NCBI GenBank assembly: GCA_964442185.1
Contig: CAYTWT010000176.1
Span: forward strand, 6,785-70,784
Reading direction: 5' to 3'
DNA: 64,000 bases
From: CADEEV01 sp964442185
GTDB lineage: Bacteria > Acidobacteriota > Vicinamibacteria > Fen-336
The notes below the pieces were generated by a model. It saw nothing but the letters and a program-made list of their open reading frames with translations. It had not been told where the DNA came from and made no database searches. This document shows, one piece after another, positions 26,880 to 35,338 of this stretch (position 1 is the first letter of the stretch; each line of letters begins with the position of its first letter). The translations under genes and the position numbers were made by a program.

Positions 26880-27509
26880 ATGCCTGACCAGGTTGCCGAC
26901 CCGTTGTTGGACCGCAAAGCCAGGCTGCGCCGTGAGGCTTACGACGCGCGCAACGCTCAGCCCAACCAGGACGAGGTGTCCCGGACGATCCTCGAGACGT
27001 TGATGGCGCTGCCGGAGTACTCCGCCGCCAAGACGATCCTGTGGTATCTCGACGCCCGCTCCGAAGTGCGCACACGGCCTCAGCTCGGAGCGGCCCTGAA
27101 CGGAGGCAAGCGCATCATCGTGCCCTATTGCACCGTGGATGCGACGGGCGCCAACAAGCTCGGGCTCTGGCATCTCGGCGGTATGGACGAGCTGATCGTC
27201 GGCAAGTGGAAGATCCTGGAGCCGCCCAGGGAACGCTGGGGCGAGCCCGGCAAGGAAGTGGAGCCCCAGGACCTCGACCTCGTGATGGTGCCCGGAGTGG
27301 GCTTTTCCCGAGCTGGCGCGCGCATGGGCAACGGCCAGGGCTACTACGACCGGCTGCTCGCTCAGGCGCGCCCGGACGCGCCGCTGATCGCGCTGGCGTT
27401 CGAGTGCCAGCTCTTCCCGGAGCTGGTGGTGGGTCCCCACGACATCGACATGGACAAGGTGATCACCGAGCGGCGGGTCTACCCGGGACGCGGGCGGAGG
27501 CCGGGATGA
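26880..27509 (+). CDS. 5-formyltetrahydrofolate cyclo-ligase family protein
   Basis: The 209-residue protein belongs to the 5-FCL/MTHFS family, which converts 5-formyl-THF to 5,10-methenyl-THF with ATP. The N-terminal basic helix (LLDRKARLRREAYDARNA), KTILWYLDARSEVRT, the substrate loop DLDLVMVPGVGFSRAGARMG and GNGQGYYDRLL are all present. ATG 26880 has GGAGG six bases upstream. Its last four bases overlap the start of ftr (ATGA), so the two products are probably made together. The pairing raises the possibility that it acts on a methanopterin-type 5-formyl cofactor. The usual folate reaction is the default call. Confidence 0.9.
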   Translation: MPDQVADPLLDRKARLRREAYDARNAQPNQDEVSRTILETLMALPEYSAAKTILWYLDARSEVRTRPQLGAALNGGKRIIVPYCTVDATGANKLGLWHLGGMDELIVGKWKILEPPRERWGEPGKEVEPQDLDLVMVPGVGFSRAGARMGNGQGYYDRLLAQARPDAPLIALAFECQLFPELVVGPHDIDMDKVITERRVYPGRGRRPG

Positions 27510-28435
27510 GCCGCGCGGAGGTGGAGGACACCTATGCCGAGGCCTTCAAGAGCCTGTACGCGGAGTTGCTCATCACGGCACGGGATCGCACCTGGCTCGA
27601 ACATGCGCTCCATGCCGCGACGGGTAACGCCTCTTCCACCATCCTGTGCGACTGCGAGGCGGGCCTCGACCGCTACGTCGGTCCTGACGGCGGCGCGTCG
27701 TTCGCCACGCCGGATGGCCGTCCGGGCGCCATCGTCCAGCTCCACGTGCCCCGCTTCCGAAAGGACAGAGTGGCAGCTCTGGAGCGCTCGCTGCTGGTGC
27801 GCATCAGCCAGAACGTGCTGACCTGTCCCACGGCCGCCTGCTTCAACCTCCTGGACAGCGATCCCTACTACAAGCTGGGCAGCAAGATCGCCTACTTCGG
27901 CGATGGCTATCAGTTCCGGGACGACCGCCATGGCCGCCGCGTGTGGGTGATCCCCATCCTGGGCGGGGAGTTCGTCGTGGACCGGCGCTTCGGCTATCGC
28001 GACGGCCTGATGGGCGGCAATCTCTGGTTCCTGGGCCGGGACGTCGATTCCGCCCTGACCGCCGCCGAGCGCGGCGTGGCGGCCATCGAAAAGATCCCGG
28101 GTGTCATCATGCCGTTTCCCGGCGGCGTGGCCGGCAGCGGGTCGAAGGCCGGGGGCCGGTACTCCTTCTCGGTGGCCAGCACCTACGAGAAATTCTGCCC
28201 GACGCTCCGGCAGAGACTTGGAGAGAGCTCGGGGCTGCCCGCGGGCGTGGGTTCCGTGATGGAGATCATCATCAACGGCCGAGACCTCAAGTCCCTCATC
28301 GACGCCACCCAGGCCGCGATCGCGGCCTCCGTAGACACCCCGGGTCTCGTCCGGATCTCTGCCGGCAACTACGGCGGCCGCCTGGGCAAGAGCTTCGTGT
28401 TCCTGCACCCGGACAAGCAGCCCCCGATCAGCTAG
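27506..28435 (+). CDS. ftr: formylmethanofuran:tetrahydromethanopterin formyltransferase (Ftr/FhcD family)
   Basis: The 309-residue protein matches Ftr along its length: TYAEAFKSLYAELLITARD at the N-terminus, ATGNASSTILCDCEAGLDRY, LVRISQNVLTCPTAACFNL, KIAYFGDGYQFRD, GGEFVVDRRFGYRDGLMGGN and a GVIMPFPGGVAGSGSKAG turn. Ftr moves a formyl group between formylmethanofuran and tetrahydromethanopterin; in bacteria it is the FhcD part of a complex that oxidises C1 units to formate. No fhcA, fhcB or fhcC gene is next to it, which is unusual. It overlaps the cyclo-ligase gene by four bases. Confidence 0.93.
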   Translation: MSRAEVEDTYAEAFKSLYAELLITARDRTWLEHALHAATGNASSTILCDCEAGLDRYVGPDGGASFATPDGRPGAIVQLHVPRFRKDRVAALERSLLVRISQNVLTCPTAACFNLLDSDPYYKLGSKIAYFGDGYQFRDDRHGRRVWVIPILGGEFVVDRRFGYRDGLMGGNLWFLGRDVDSALTAAERGVAAIEKIPGVIMPFPGGVAGSGSKAGGRYSFSVASTYEKFCPTLRQRLGESSGLPAGVGSVMEIIINGRDLKSLIDATQAAIAASVDTPGLVRISAGNYGGRLGKSFVFLHPDKQPPIS

Positions 28436-28452
28436 GGCTAAGCTATGGGCCA

Positions 28453-29181
28453 ATGGCGGTGCCTGCGCCCTGGGATTGTCCGGTGTGCCTGCGCCGGGTG
28501 CCGGCCAAAGTGGCCGAGTGCTACTGCGGCAGGAAGCGCTCCGACCCGGCGGGGACCGGCGCGGGCTCGGACCAGGGAGCGAAGGCGCTCGGCCTCGGTG
28601 TGGTCGCGCTCCTGCTCGGCGGCGCTGCCGCTTATTTTCTGCAGACGCCGGCCCTGGCGCCGTCCGCGCCGGGCGTCGCCACCGCGACACCGCGGCCCGT
28701 CGCCGGGACCTCCGCCTCGGCCCCCAGCGTCTCGACCCTGCCTACCGCGTGGAAGGCGCTCGCGATCGAAGCCACGCCGAGTCCTTCCACGCCCCCGACC
28801 GACGCGACCCAAACGGGCGCCGCGGCACCCACACCCACGCCGGCGGATTCCATCGACGCGCAGCGGGAGCAAGGTCTTTCGGCCTTCGAGGCGACGCTCG
28901 CGAGCCTGGCTGCGCGCGTCAGCGACTTTCGCGAGAAGCTGCGCCGCTACGACGACCAGTGCGCGAGCGCCAACACGCATGTCGTCGGCTGCGACTCGGC
29001 TCGCTCCGAGATCGCCTCAATCGCCCGCGAGGTCGCCTCCGGAGTCGAGGCCGCGGAGGAGCAGGCGCGGCGGTCGTGGCTGGATCCGGGCCAGAAGCGC
29101 GAGAGCCGCGAGCGCCATGGTCTCGACGACGACGCGATTCGGGACTTGCTGAAGTCCGCCGCCGACGCGGCGAAGCGCTAG
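28453..29181 (+). CDS. zinc-ribbon, single-span membrane protein with coiled coil
   Basis: ATG 28453 begins MAVPAPWDCPVCLRRVPAK, with CPVC (residues 9-12) and CYCG (~25-28) forming a likely zinc ribbon. A hydrophobic segment (ALGLGVVALLLGGAAAYFL, ~45-65) would span the membrane. A Pro/Thr/Ala/Ser-rich linker of ~75 residues follows, then a charged helical region (~140-230) with a probable coiled coil and two Cys (QCASANTH, GCDSAR) that could pair outside. The family is not recognised. It lies 17 bases after ftr and may share its transcript, but no functional link is evident. Confidence 0.7.
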   Translation: MAVPAPWDCPVCLRRVPAKVAECYCGRKRSDPAGTGAGSDQGAKALGLGVVALLLGGAAAYFLQTPALAPSAPGVATATPRPVAGTSASAPSVSTLPTAWKALAIEATPSPSTPPTDATQTGAAAPTPTPADSIDAQREQGLSAFEATLASLAARVSDFREKLRRYDDQCASANTHVVGCDSARSEIASIAREVASGVEAAEEQARRSWLDPGQKRESRERHGLDDDAIRDLLKSAADAAKR

Positions 29182-29186
29182 AGCGG

Positions 29187-29852
29187 CTAGCCCGCGGTGG
29201 CTTCGTGGCGCTGCTTGGCGTCGAGGAAGACCTGGAGCAGGCGTTGGCGCTCGGCAATGACGCCGCGTATGGCGGCGTCTGCTGCGCCGGCATCACGCGT
29301 ATTCAGCACCAGATCGGCGAGACACGCCCAGGCCTGGGTGCCGTCGGCGGTCTTGAACTCGTCGCCCACCAGGATCACGAACAACCGCCGCCGCGCCTCG
29401 GGGTTCAGCCGGTTCAGGCGCTGGTAGAGGCTTTCGCCCTTGGCGGCCGACCCCGCGACGCGATTCGTCACGACCAGCTCGTAGACGCCCTGCTCGATCA
29501 TGCGCGCGCCTTCGGCCGGGTCGTCGAGCGTTTCGACCTGGTGGCCCTGGCGCGTGAGCGTCAGCGTGATGGCCGCGGCCTGCGTCTTGTCCGTGAGCGA
29601 GACGAGGGCCCTCCCGCCGGCCGTGGGGGCGTCGGTCACGGACATCTCGCGGCGGATCTGGGCCATCATCTGGGCCCGCACCTCGCCCTCGTCGGAGGCC
29701 GCCGGCGCCGGAGCGGGCGCCAGCTCGCCGCCCTTGCCGGGGAACTTCACGAGCGTCGCGCACTTCGGGCACTTCACCTGGAAGGCGCGCTCGGGGATCT
29801 TGGCGTCGTCGATCGCGATCTTGCTACCGCACTGCGGACAGTTGCCCTGCAC
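29187..29852 (-). CDS. MJ0042-type zinc finger with pseudo-receiver domain, encoded after the pilus ATPase
   Basis: Residues 1-40 are an MJ0042/zinc-ribbon module (CPQCGSKIAIDDAKIPER and CPKCATLVKFP). An Ala/Pro linker leads to a ~120-residue domain (TLTLTRQGHQVETLDDPAEG; YELVVTNRVAGSAAKGESLY; RRLFVILVGDEFKTADGTQA) that resembles a response-regulator receiver lacking the phospho-acceptor Asp. Similar zinc-finger plus receiver proteins occur near motility genes in deltaproteobacteria. It starts four bases after the PilT-like ATPase stop, so the two are an operon. A role in controlling pilus retraction or polarity is inferred. Confidence 0.75.
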   Translation of the reverse strand: MQGNCPQCGSKIAIDDAKIPERAFQVKCPKCATLVKFPGKGGELAPAPAPAASDEGEVRAQMMAQIRREMSVTDAPTAGGRALVSLTDKTQAAAITLTLTRQGHQVETLDDPAEGARMIEQGVYELVVTNRVAGSAAKGESLYQRLNRLNPEARRRLFVILVGDEFKTADGTQAWACLADLVLNTRDAGAADAAIRGVIAERQRLLQVFLDAKQRHEATAG

Positions 29853-29856
29853 GCTC

Positions 29857-31047
29857 TTACCTCTCGATCAGGTCGTCCATGTCGGACCTGGGCTGAGCCT
29901 TCCTGGCGGGCGCCTCCTGGACCTTGGCCTTGATCGAAGGCCCGACATCGGCGCCGCTGTGTGTATCGAGCTTGAGCTGGAGGTTGGTCCGGTTCGTCGC
30001 GTAGGAGAGCGCCACGTCCTTGTCGATGACGCTGGCGCCAATCAGCCGCTCCAGCTCCCAGTCGAAGCTCTGCATGCCTTCCAGAACGCCGTCCTCCATC
30101 GCGTCGAGCAGGCTCTTGCCCTCGCGCTCGCCTTCCTGGACGTATTCCTTGGTGCGCGAGGTGGAGCGCAGGATCTCGCACACCGCGATGCGCCCGCCGC
30201 CGAGCTTCGGGACCAGGCGTTGCGAGACGATCCACTTGAACGATTGCGAGAAGCGGGTGCGGATCTGGCGTTCCTCGTTCTTCGGGAACACGCCCACGAT
30301 CCGGTCGATGGTTTTGGCCGCGTCGATCGTGTGCAGTGTCGAGAGCACCAGGTGGCCGGTCTCCGAGGCCTCGAGGGCGATCGAGATCGTTTCCACGTCG
30401 CGCATCTCGCCGACCAGGATCACCTTCGGCGCCTGGCGAAGGGCGGCGCGCAGCGCGAGCGCGAAGGTCTGCGTGTCGGCGCCCACCTCGCGCTGATTGA
30501 CGGTGGCCAGCTGGTGCGGGTGCAGGTACTCGATCGGGTCTTCGATCGTGATCAGGTGGATTGCCTGCTCGCGGTTGATCTTGTTGACGATCGCCGCGAG
30601 GCTGGTCGACTTGCCGGAACCGGTCGGCCCGGTCACCAGCACGATGCCGTGGCGCTCGTTGCCGATCTCGTTGAGCGCCGCGGGGAGCCCCAGCTCCTCC
30701 ACGGTCGGGATCTTGTTCGGGATCACGCGCAGCACGATCGAGTAGCTGCCACGCTGGGCGAAGACGTTGACGCGGAAGCGGGTGCGGCGCGCGAGGCTGT
30801 ACGAGAGGTCGACCGACCCGGTCTTGACCAGCTTCTCCGCCAGGTCGCGCTTGTTCGCGAGCAGCCGCATCGCGATCAGCTCGGTCTGGTACGGCAGCAG
30901 CCGCTCGACGCCGGCGTAGGGGACGGGACGCAGTGTGCCATCGACCTCGACCTGGGGCGGGCGCCCGACCGAAAGGTTCAGGTCCGAGAGGCCCGGCGCG
31001 GCGTCCAGCATCGTCTCGAGCAGGGGATCGAGATCGAAGTAGGGCAT
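29857..31047 (-). CDS. pilU: type IV pilus retraction ATPase, PilT/PilU family
   Basis: ATG 31047 (MPYFDLDPLLETMLD) has GGAGG nearby upstream; the longer frame to 31083 lacks support. The 396-residue hexameric ATPase has LSDLNLSVGRPPQVEVDG, Walker A GPTGSGKST (~139), the Asp box ITIEDPIEYLH, Walker B VILVGEMRD and the His box STLHT. The PilT motif AIRNLIRE is absent; CEILRSTSRTKEYVQEGERE and DGVLEGMQSFDWELERLI point to the PilU-like branch. It would power pilus retraction at the inner membrane. No other pilus gene is adjacent. Confidence 0.9.
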   Translation of the reverse strand: MPYFDLDPLLETMLDAAPGLSDLNLSVGRPPQVEVDGTLRPVPYAGVERLLPYQTELIAMRLLANKRDLAEKLVKTGSVDLSYSLARRTRFRVNVFAQRGSYSIVLRVIPNKIPTVEELGLPAALNEIGNERHGIVLVTGPTGSGKSTSLAAIVNKINREQAIHLITIEDPIEYLHPHQLATVNQREVGADTQTFALALRAALRQAPKVILVGEMRDVETISIALEASETGHLVLSTLHTIDAAKTIDRIVGVFPKNEERQIRTRFSQSFKWIVSQRLVPKLGGGRIAVCEILRSTSRTKEYVQEGEREGKSLLDAMEDGVLEGMQSFDWELERLIGASVIDKDVALSYATNRTNLQLKLDTHSGADVGPSIKAKVQEAPARKAQPRSDMDDLIER

Positions 31048-31093
31048 TGGAAAGGACCTCCGAGGACAGGGATGATACCCCAAACCGGCGTGC

Positions 31094-31099
31094 TATGCT
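31094..31099 (+). promoter_or_regulatory. candidate extended -10 of the PPK2 pair
   Basis: TGCTATGCT contains an extended -10 (TG-N-TATGCT) 29 bases before ATG 31129, leaving room for the AGAGGA ribosome site. It faces away from the divergent pilus ATPase gene. Confidence 0.3.
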
Positions 31100-31128
31100 T
31101 CGCCCGGTTTCGCCGCTCCAGAGGACTC

Positions 31129-31980
31129 ATGCTCGAGACCGTGGACCTCTCGCGGAGCGTTCCCCGCGAGCGCTATCGGCGCGAATTTCCAGCGCTCCAG
31201 GAGCGGCTGCGACAGCTCCAATACGCACTGAAGGACGCCGAGATCCCGACCCTCGTCGTGTTCGAGGGCTGGGACGCGGCGGGCAAGAGCACCGTGATCC
31301 AGCGCCTCACCGAAAGGCTGGACCCGCGTGCCTTCCGGCACTCGCCCGGCTCGCCGCCCTCCGAGCTTGAGCGCCGCTATCACTTCCTGTGGCGCTATCA
31401 AATGCGGCTGCCCGAAGACGGCCAGATGGCCTTCTTCGACCACTCCTGGTTCAGCCGCGTGCTCGTCGAGCGCGTCGAGAAGCTGACCCCCAAGAAGCAG
31501 TGGAAGCTCGCCTTCGGCCAGATCAACGAGTTCGAGCGCTGGCTCGCCCATGACGGCCAGCTGATCGTGAAGTTCTTCTTGCACATCTCGAAGGCCGAAC
31601 AGAAGAAGCGGCTCAGGAAGATGGAGCAGGACGAGGTCGAGCACTGGAAGGTGCACAAGGAGGACTGGCGGCGTAATCGCCACCACGACGAGTGGGTCGA
31701 GGCGATCGAGGAGATGCTCGCGAAGACCAGTACGCCGCACGCGCCGTGGACCGTGGTGGAGGCCACCGACTTCCGCTCCTTGCGGCTCCGCGTCTTCGGA
31801 ACCCTGGTCGCGCGCATGGAGCAGGCCCTGCGCCAGCGGAAGTCGGTGCCGGCCGCCGTGAGCCGGTCGCTGCTCGCGCAGCTGGCGACACGCGCCGAGC
31901 GTGAGCAGCGCGCCGCGGATGAGAGCAAGCTGGTGCGGGCTACGGCCCGCGACGCCGGCCTGCCGCTGGACGAGGCTTGA
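31129..31980 (+). CDS. PPK2-family polyphosphate kinase, first of a tandem pair
   Basis: The 283-residue protein has the PPK2 fold: Walker A in VVFEGWDAAGKSTVIQR (~46), a LERRYHFLWRYQMRLPEDGQ motif, lid region FFDHSWFSRVLVERVEK, FGQINEFERWL, and KMEQDEVEHWKVHKEDW. PPK2 enzymes move phosphate between polyphosphate and nucleotides. ATG 31129 has AGAGGA five bases upstream; the frame is open far upstream but that part is antisense to pilU. The C-terminal ~45 residues are a charged extension. It overlaps the next PPK2 gene by one base (TGATG), like a split form of two-domain polyphosphate:AMP phosphotransferases. Confidence 0.88.
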   Translation: MLETVDLSRSVPRERYRREFPALQERLRQLQYALKDAEIPTLVVFEGWDAAGKSTVIQRLTERLDPRAFRHSPGSPPSELERRYHFLWRYQMRLPEDGQMAFFDHSWFSRVLVERVEKLTPKKQWKLAFGQINEFERWLAHDGQLIVKFFLHISKAEQKKRLRKMEQDEVEHWKVHKEDWRRNRHHDEWVEAIEEMLAKTSTPHAPWTVVEATDFRSLRLRVFGTLVARMEQALRQRKSVPAAVSRSLLAQLATRAEREQRAADESKLVRATARDAGLPLDEA

Positions 31981-32687
31981 TGCTCGCGCAAGCCGACCTC
32001 GGCAAGAAGCTCGGCGAGAAGGCCTACTGGAAGAACGTCGGGGAGCAGCAGCTTCGGCTGCGCCGGCTTCACTTCCGAATCTACGAGAAGCGGGTGCCGT
32101 GCCTCGCCGTCTTCGAGGGCTGGGACGCCGCCGGCAAGGGCGGCGCCATCAAGCGCATCACCGAGACGCTCGAGCCGCGGGGCTACACCGTGTCCTCGTT
32201 CGCCGCGCCGCGCGGCGAGGAGAAGACGCATCATTATCAATGGCGCTTCTGGCGCGCGCTGCCGCGTACGGGCCACCTCGGCATCTGGGACCGCTCCCAC
32301 TACGGCCGGGTGCTGGTGGAGCGCGTCGAGGGCTTCTGCTCCGAGGCCGAGTGGCGGCGGGCGTATACAGAGATCAACGAGTTCGAGGCCCACCAGGTCT
32401 CGCTCGGGATGGTGATCGCGAAGTTCTGGCTGCACGTCTCGAAGGAAGAGCAGCTGCGCCGCTTCAAGGGCCGCGAGCGCGATCCGTTCCGCTCCTACAA
32501 GCTGACCGAAGAGGACTGGCGCAACCGCGCCCGCTGGGGCGAGTACCAGGCCGCGGTCGAGGAGATGCTGGCGCACACCTCCACCAAGGATGCGCCGTGG
32601 ACGGTGGTCGAGGCCGACGACAAGTACTGGGCTCGCGTCAAGGTGCTGCGCACGCTCGCCGACGCGATCGAGAAGACGCTGGGTTAG
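31980..32687 (+). CDS. PPK2-family polyphosphate kinase, second of a tandem pair
   Basis: ATG 31980 shares its A with the preceding stop. The 235-residue domain has FEGWDAAGKGGAIKRITETL, the EEKTHHYQWRFWRALPRTG motif, lid GIWDRSHYGRVLVERVEGF, INEFEAHQ, and SFKGRERD-like RRFKGRERDPFRSYKLTEED. It is closer to the family consensus (WDRSHYGR) than the first copy, so it may be the more active partner. The pair probably interconverts polyphosphate with AMP/ADP or GDP; the class is not certain. It converges on the btu operon four bases later. Confidence 0.9.
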   Translation: MLAQADLGKKLGEKAYWKNVGEQQLRLRRLHFRIYEKRVPCLAVFEGWDAAGKGGAIKRITETLEPRGYTVSSFAAPRGEEKTHHYQWRFWRALPRTGHLGIWDRSHYGRVLVERVEGFCSEAEWRRAYTEINEFEAHQVSLGMVIAKFWLHVSKEEQLRRFKGRERDPFRSYKLTEEDWRNRARWGEYQAAVEEMLAHTSTKDAPWTVVEADDKYWARVKVLRTLADAIEKTLG

Positions 32688-32691
32688 ATCT

Positions 32692-33474
32692 TCAAGCGCC
32701 CGCTTCGAAGCTGTAGAGCGGAACGGCCGAGCCGGGCACGTTGTGCGCGCGGATTCTCACACCGAAGGCGCGGGCCGCCGCCTCGCTGCCGAGCACGTCG
32801 GCAGGGGTGCCCTCGGCCGTGACGCGGCCCTCGGAGATCAGCACCATGCGTTCGGCCCAACCAGCCGCTCGCGAGAGATCGTGGACGACCGCGAGCACGC
32901 AAACCCCGCAGCCGCGCACGCCGTCGAGGGCTCGGAACAGCCTGAGCTGATGCCCGACGTCGAGGTGCGAGGCGGGCTCGTCGAGCAGCAACACGCGCGG
33001 TTCCTGAGCGAGCCCGCGTGCCAGTGCTGCGAGTTGCCTCTCACCGGCGGAAAGCGTCGCGAGTCGCCTCCGCGCGAGGTGCGTGATCCCGGTCTGCTCG
33101 AGGGCGCGCGCCGTCGCGGCGGCATCCGCTGCGCCAAAAGGACGGAATGCGCCGCGGTGCGGGTAGCGACCCAGCGCCACGCGATCCTGGACCGTGAGCG
33201 TGCCAGGGGCTTCCTCGTCCGGGGCCACGAGCGCCACCATTCGGGCGAGTGCGTCGCGTGGCCACTCGCCGAGTGCCTTGCCTTCGAGCGTCACCGAGCC
33301 CGAATCGATCGGGAGCAGGCCAGCCAGGACGCGCACCAGAGTCGACTTGCCCGCGGCGTTGGGACCCACCAGCGCCAGGGCCTCGCCAGCGTGCAGCGTC
33401 AACGTCACGTCGTGGAGCACGGCGCGGCCGCTTCGCCCCGCGTAGACGCCGCGCGCCGCGAGACGCTCGCTCAC
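32692..33474 (-). CDS. btuD: ABC transporter ATPase for vitamin B12 (BtuD)
   Basis: The 260-residue ATPase has Walker A LVGPNAAGKSTLVRVLAG, the signature LSAGERQLAALARGLAQ, Walker B RVLLLDEPASHLD and the switch His in AVVHDLSRA. The Q-loop region reads MVALVAPDEEAP. It is the last gene of the riboswitch-led operon and overlaps btuC by four bases (GTGA). It would energise import of cobalamin through the BtuC dimer. The FecE/BtuD family also serves heme and siderophores; the operon's riboswitch decides the call. Confidence 0.92.
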   Translation of the reverse strand: MSERLAARGVYAGRSGRAVLHDVTLTLHAGEALALVGPNAAGKSTLVRVLAGLLPIDSGSVTLEGKALGEWPRDALARMVALVAPDEEAPGTLTVQDRVALGRYPHRGAFRPFGAADAAATARALEQTGITHLARRRLATLSAGERQLAALARGLAQEPRVLLLDEPASHLDVGHQLRLFRALDGVRGCGVCVLAVVHDLSRAAGWAERMVLISEGRVTAEGTPADVLGSEAAARAFGVRIRAHNVPGSAVPLYSFEAGA

Positions 33475-34502
33475 GCCCGGCCCTCGTGCGAGCGCAGCGC
33501 CAGCAGAAAATACGGCGCGCCGATGAGGGCCGTCAGCGAGCCGAGCGGCAGGTCGAGGCTGCTCGAGAGCGTGCGGGCCGCGAGATCGGCGAGGACGACG
33601 AGCAGGGCACCGCCCAGAAACGAGGCCGGGAGCAGGTGTCGCGAGAGCGGCCCGACCCGTGACCTGAGGGCATGGGGGGCCATCAGCCCGACGAAGGGCA
33701 CGGAGCCCGCGACCGCGCTCGCTGCTCCGGCCACGAGCGACGCGAGGGCGAACAGCGCCAGGCGCGTGGCGTGAACGGGCAGCCCCAGCGAGGCGGCCTC
33801 CAGCTCGCCGAGCGACAGCACGTCGAGCGCGCGCGAAAGCAGCACCAGCAACGCGCAGCCCGTGAGAATGAAGCCAGCCGCCAGTTGTAGATGGCTCCAG
33901 CTCCGGCCCTCGAGGCCGCCCGCGAGCCAGAAGAGCACCGTCTTGACACGGAACTCCTCGGTGGCGACGAGCAGCATCGACATGCCGGCGCTGGCGAGGG
34001 CGGAAACCGCGAGGCCGGTGAGGATGAGGCCGTGGAGTGTCGGCCGGCCCGAAGTATGGGCGAGCGCGTAGACGAGCAGGACCGCGGCCAGGGCGCCCGC
34101 GAATGCCGCCAACGGCAGGGCGAAGAATAAGCTCGCCGCCCAGCCGAAGTGGACGGCGATCACGGCGCCGAGCCCCGCGCCCGCGCTCACGCCGAGCAGA
34201 CCGGCATCCGCCATCGGGTTGCGGAAGATCGATTGAAGGCAGGCGCCGACGACCGCGAGGCCGCCACCGACGAGCGCCGCGAGCAGCGCCCGGGGCAGCC
34301 TTACCGACCAGAGGATCGCTTCGCCCGCGGGGGACAGTGCCTCTCCGCCAAGTGCCGGCAGACCAAGCTGCGTCGCCAGCGAGCCGAGCACGCCGCCGAG
34401 CGGCAGCGAGACACTGCCGACCGCCACCGCCGTCGCCAGCGCGACCAGCAGCGAAAGGCCCAGCCCGAGGAAAACGGCACGCCGCCGGCGCGCCTCGGTC
34501 AC
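33471..34502 (-). CDS. btuC: FecCD-type ABC permease for vitamin B12 (BtuC)
   Basis: GTG 34502 overlaps the btuF stop (GTGA), giving 343 residues that begin MTEARRRRAVFLGLGLSLLV. About ten membrane helices carry family motifs: SVRLPRALLAALVGGGLAVV, GACLQSIFRNPMADAGLLGV, GLILTGLAVSALASAGM and VGLMAPHALRSRVGP near the coupling helix. It forms the membrane channel with BtuD below and BtuF above. The open frame upstream to 34844 is out-of-gene sequence. Confidence 0.93.
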   Translation of the reverse strand: MTEARRRRAVFLGLGLSLLVALATAVAVGSVSLPLGGVLGSLATQLGLPALGGEALSPAGEAILWSVRLPRALLAALVGGGLAVVGACLQSIFRNPMADAGLLGVSAGAGLGAVIAVHFGWAASLFFALPLAAFAGALAAVLLVYALAHTSGRPTLHGLILTGLAVSALASAGMSMLLVATEEFRVKTVLFWLAGGLEGRSWSHLQLAAGFILTGCALLVLLSRALDVLSLGELEAASLGLPVHATRLALFALASLVAGAASAVAGSVPFVGLMAPHALRSRVGPLSRHLLPASFLGGALLVVLADLAARTLSSSLDLPLGSLTALIGAPYFLLALRSHEGRA

Positions 34503-35338
34503 GGAGCTTTCGGCGCCGGCTCGGGGTGCAGTCGCGAGGCGAGCCACACGCAGGCGTCGGCCGTGTACTGGCTGAGCGCCACCAGCAGTTGATTCGGCAT
34601 GACCACGATGCGGCCCTCGCGCGCCGCGCGCAGGCCCTTGAGCAGCGGGTGTTCCGTGAGCGCTTCCAGCGAGCCTGGATAGCGCGCGACCAGGATCACG
34701 TCGGGATCGGAGATGAAGGCGCGCTCGGCGCCAGGCGGTGCGATGCCCGTGACGCCCAGCTCGCGGCCCACGTTTCGCCCGCCGCTGGCTTCGATCAGCG
34801 CCCCGATGGCCGTGTCGGCGCCGGCCGTCATCCCGCCAGACCAATAGAGCACGCGGGGCCGCCGCGCGCCTTTCAGGCGGCCCGCGACGGCCTCGAGCTT
34901 CTTGTCGAAGTTCTGGGCGAGACGCTCCGCCCGCGCCGGCTCGCCGACGGCGCGGCCGAGTTCGAGGATCGCCTGTCGCACGCCGGAGGGCGACGCCAGG
35001 CCCGCCATCCGGTGCCAGCGCAGACCCGAGCGCTCCAGAAGCCTTAGAGAATCGGCGTCGGTGTACTCCGACACGATCACCAGATCGGGCGTGAGCGCGA
35101 CCAGCCTCTCCATGTCGATCTTCTGAAAGCGGAAGGTTCCCGGCGCGACCCGACCGACCACGTTCGAGGTGTCGGGATCATCGACCCAGCGCGTGACGCC
35201 CACCAGCCGTTCGGGCGGGAGCAGCTCGACGAGAACCTCGTCGGCGGAGAGATTGATCGACGCGACGCGGCGCGCGGGCGCGTCGGCGGCCCAGACGGTC
35301 ACCGACGCGAAAAGCGACGCGAGAAGCAGCGTCTTCAG
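34499..35338 (-). CDS. btuF: periplasmic vitamin B12-binding protein (BtuF)
   Basis: The mature protein begins near ADAPARRVASINLSADEVLV and has the TroA/BtuF fold: LVGVTRWVDDPDTSNVVGR, LVALTPDLVIVSEYTDADS, a long linking helix (~120-145) and DPDVILVARYPGS. A signal peptide LKTLLLASLFASVTVWAADA is present, but no ATG, GTG or TTG lies where it should begin. CTG 35338 overlaps the btuB stop (CACTGA) and is the best start, implying translational coupling from btuB. GTG 35302 would destroy the signal peptide. It delivers cobalamin to BtuCD. Confidence 0.88.
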   Translation of the reverse strand: MKTLLLASLFASVTVWAADAPARRVASINLSADEVLVELLPPERLVGVTRWVDDPDTSNVVGRVAPGTFRFQKIDMERLVALTPDLVIVSEYTDADSLRLLERSGLRWHRMAGLASPSGVRQAILELGRAVGEPARAERLAQNFDKKLEAVAGRLKGARRPRVLYWSGGMTAGADTAIGALIEASGGRNVGRELGVTGIAPPGAERAFISDPDVILVARYPGSLEALTEHPLLKGLRAAREGRIVVMPNQLLVALSQYTADACVWLASRLHPEPAPKAP

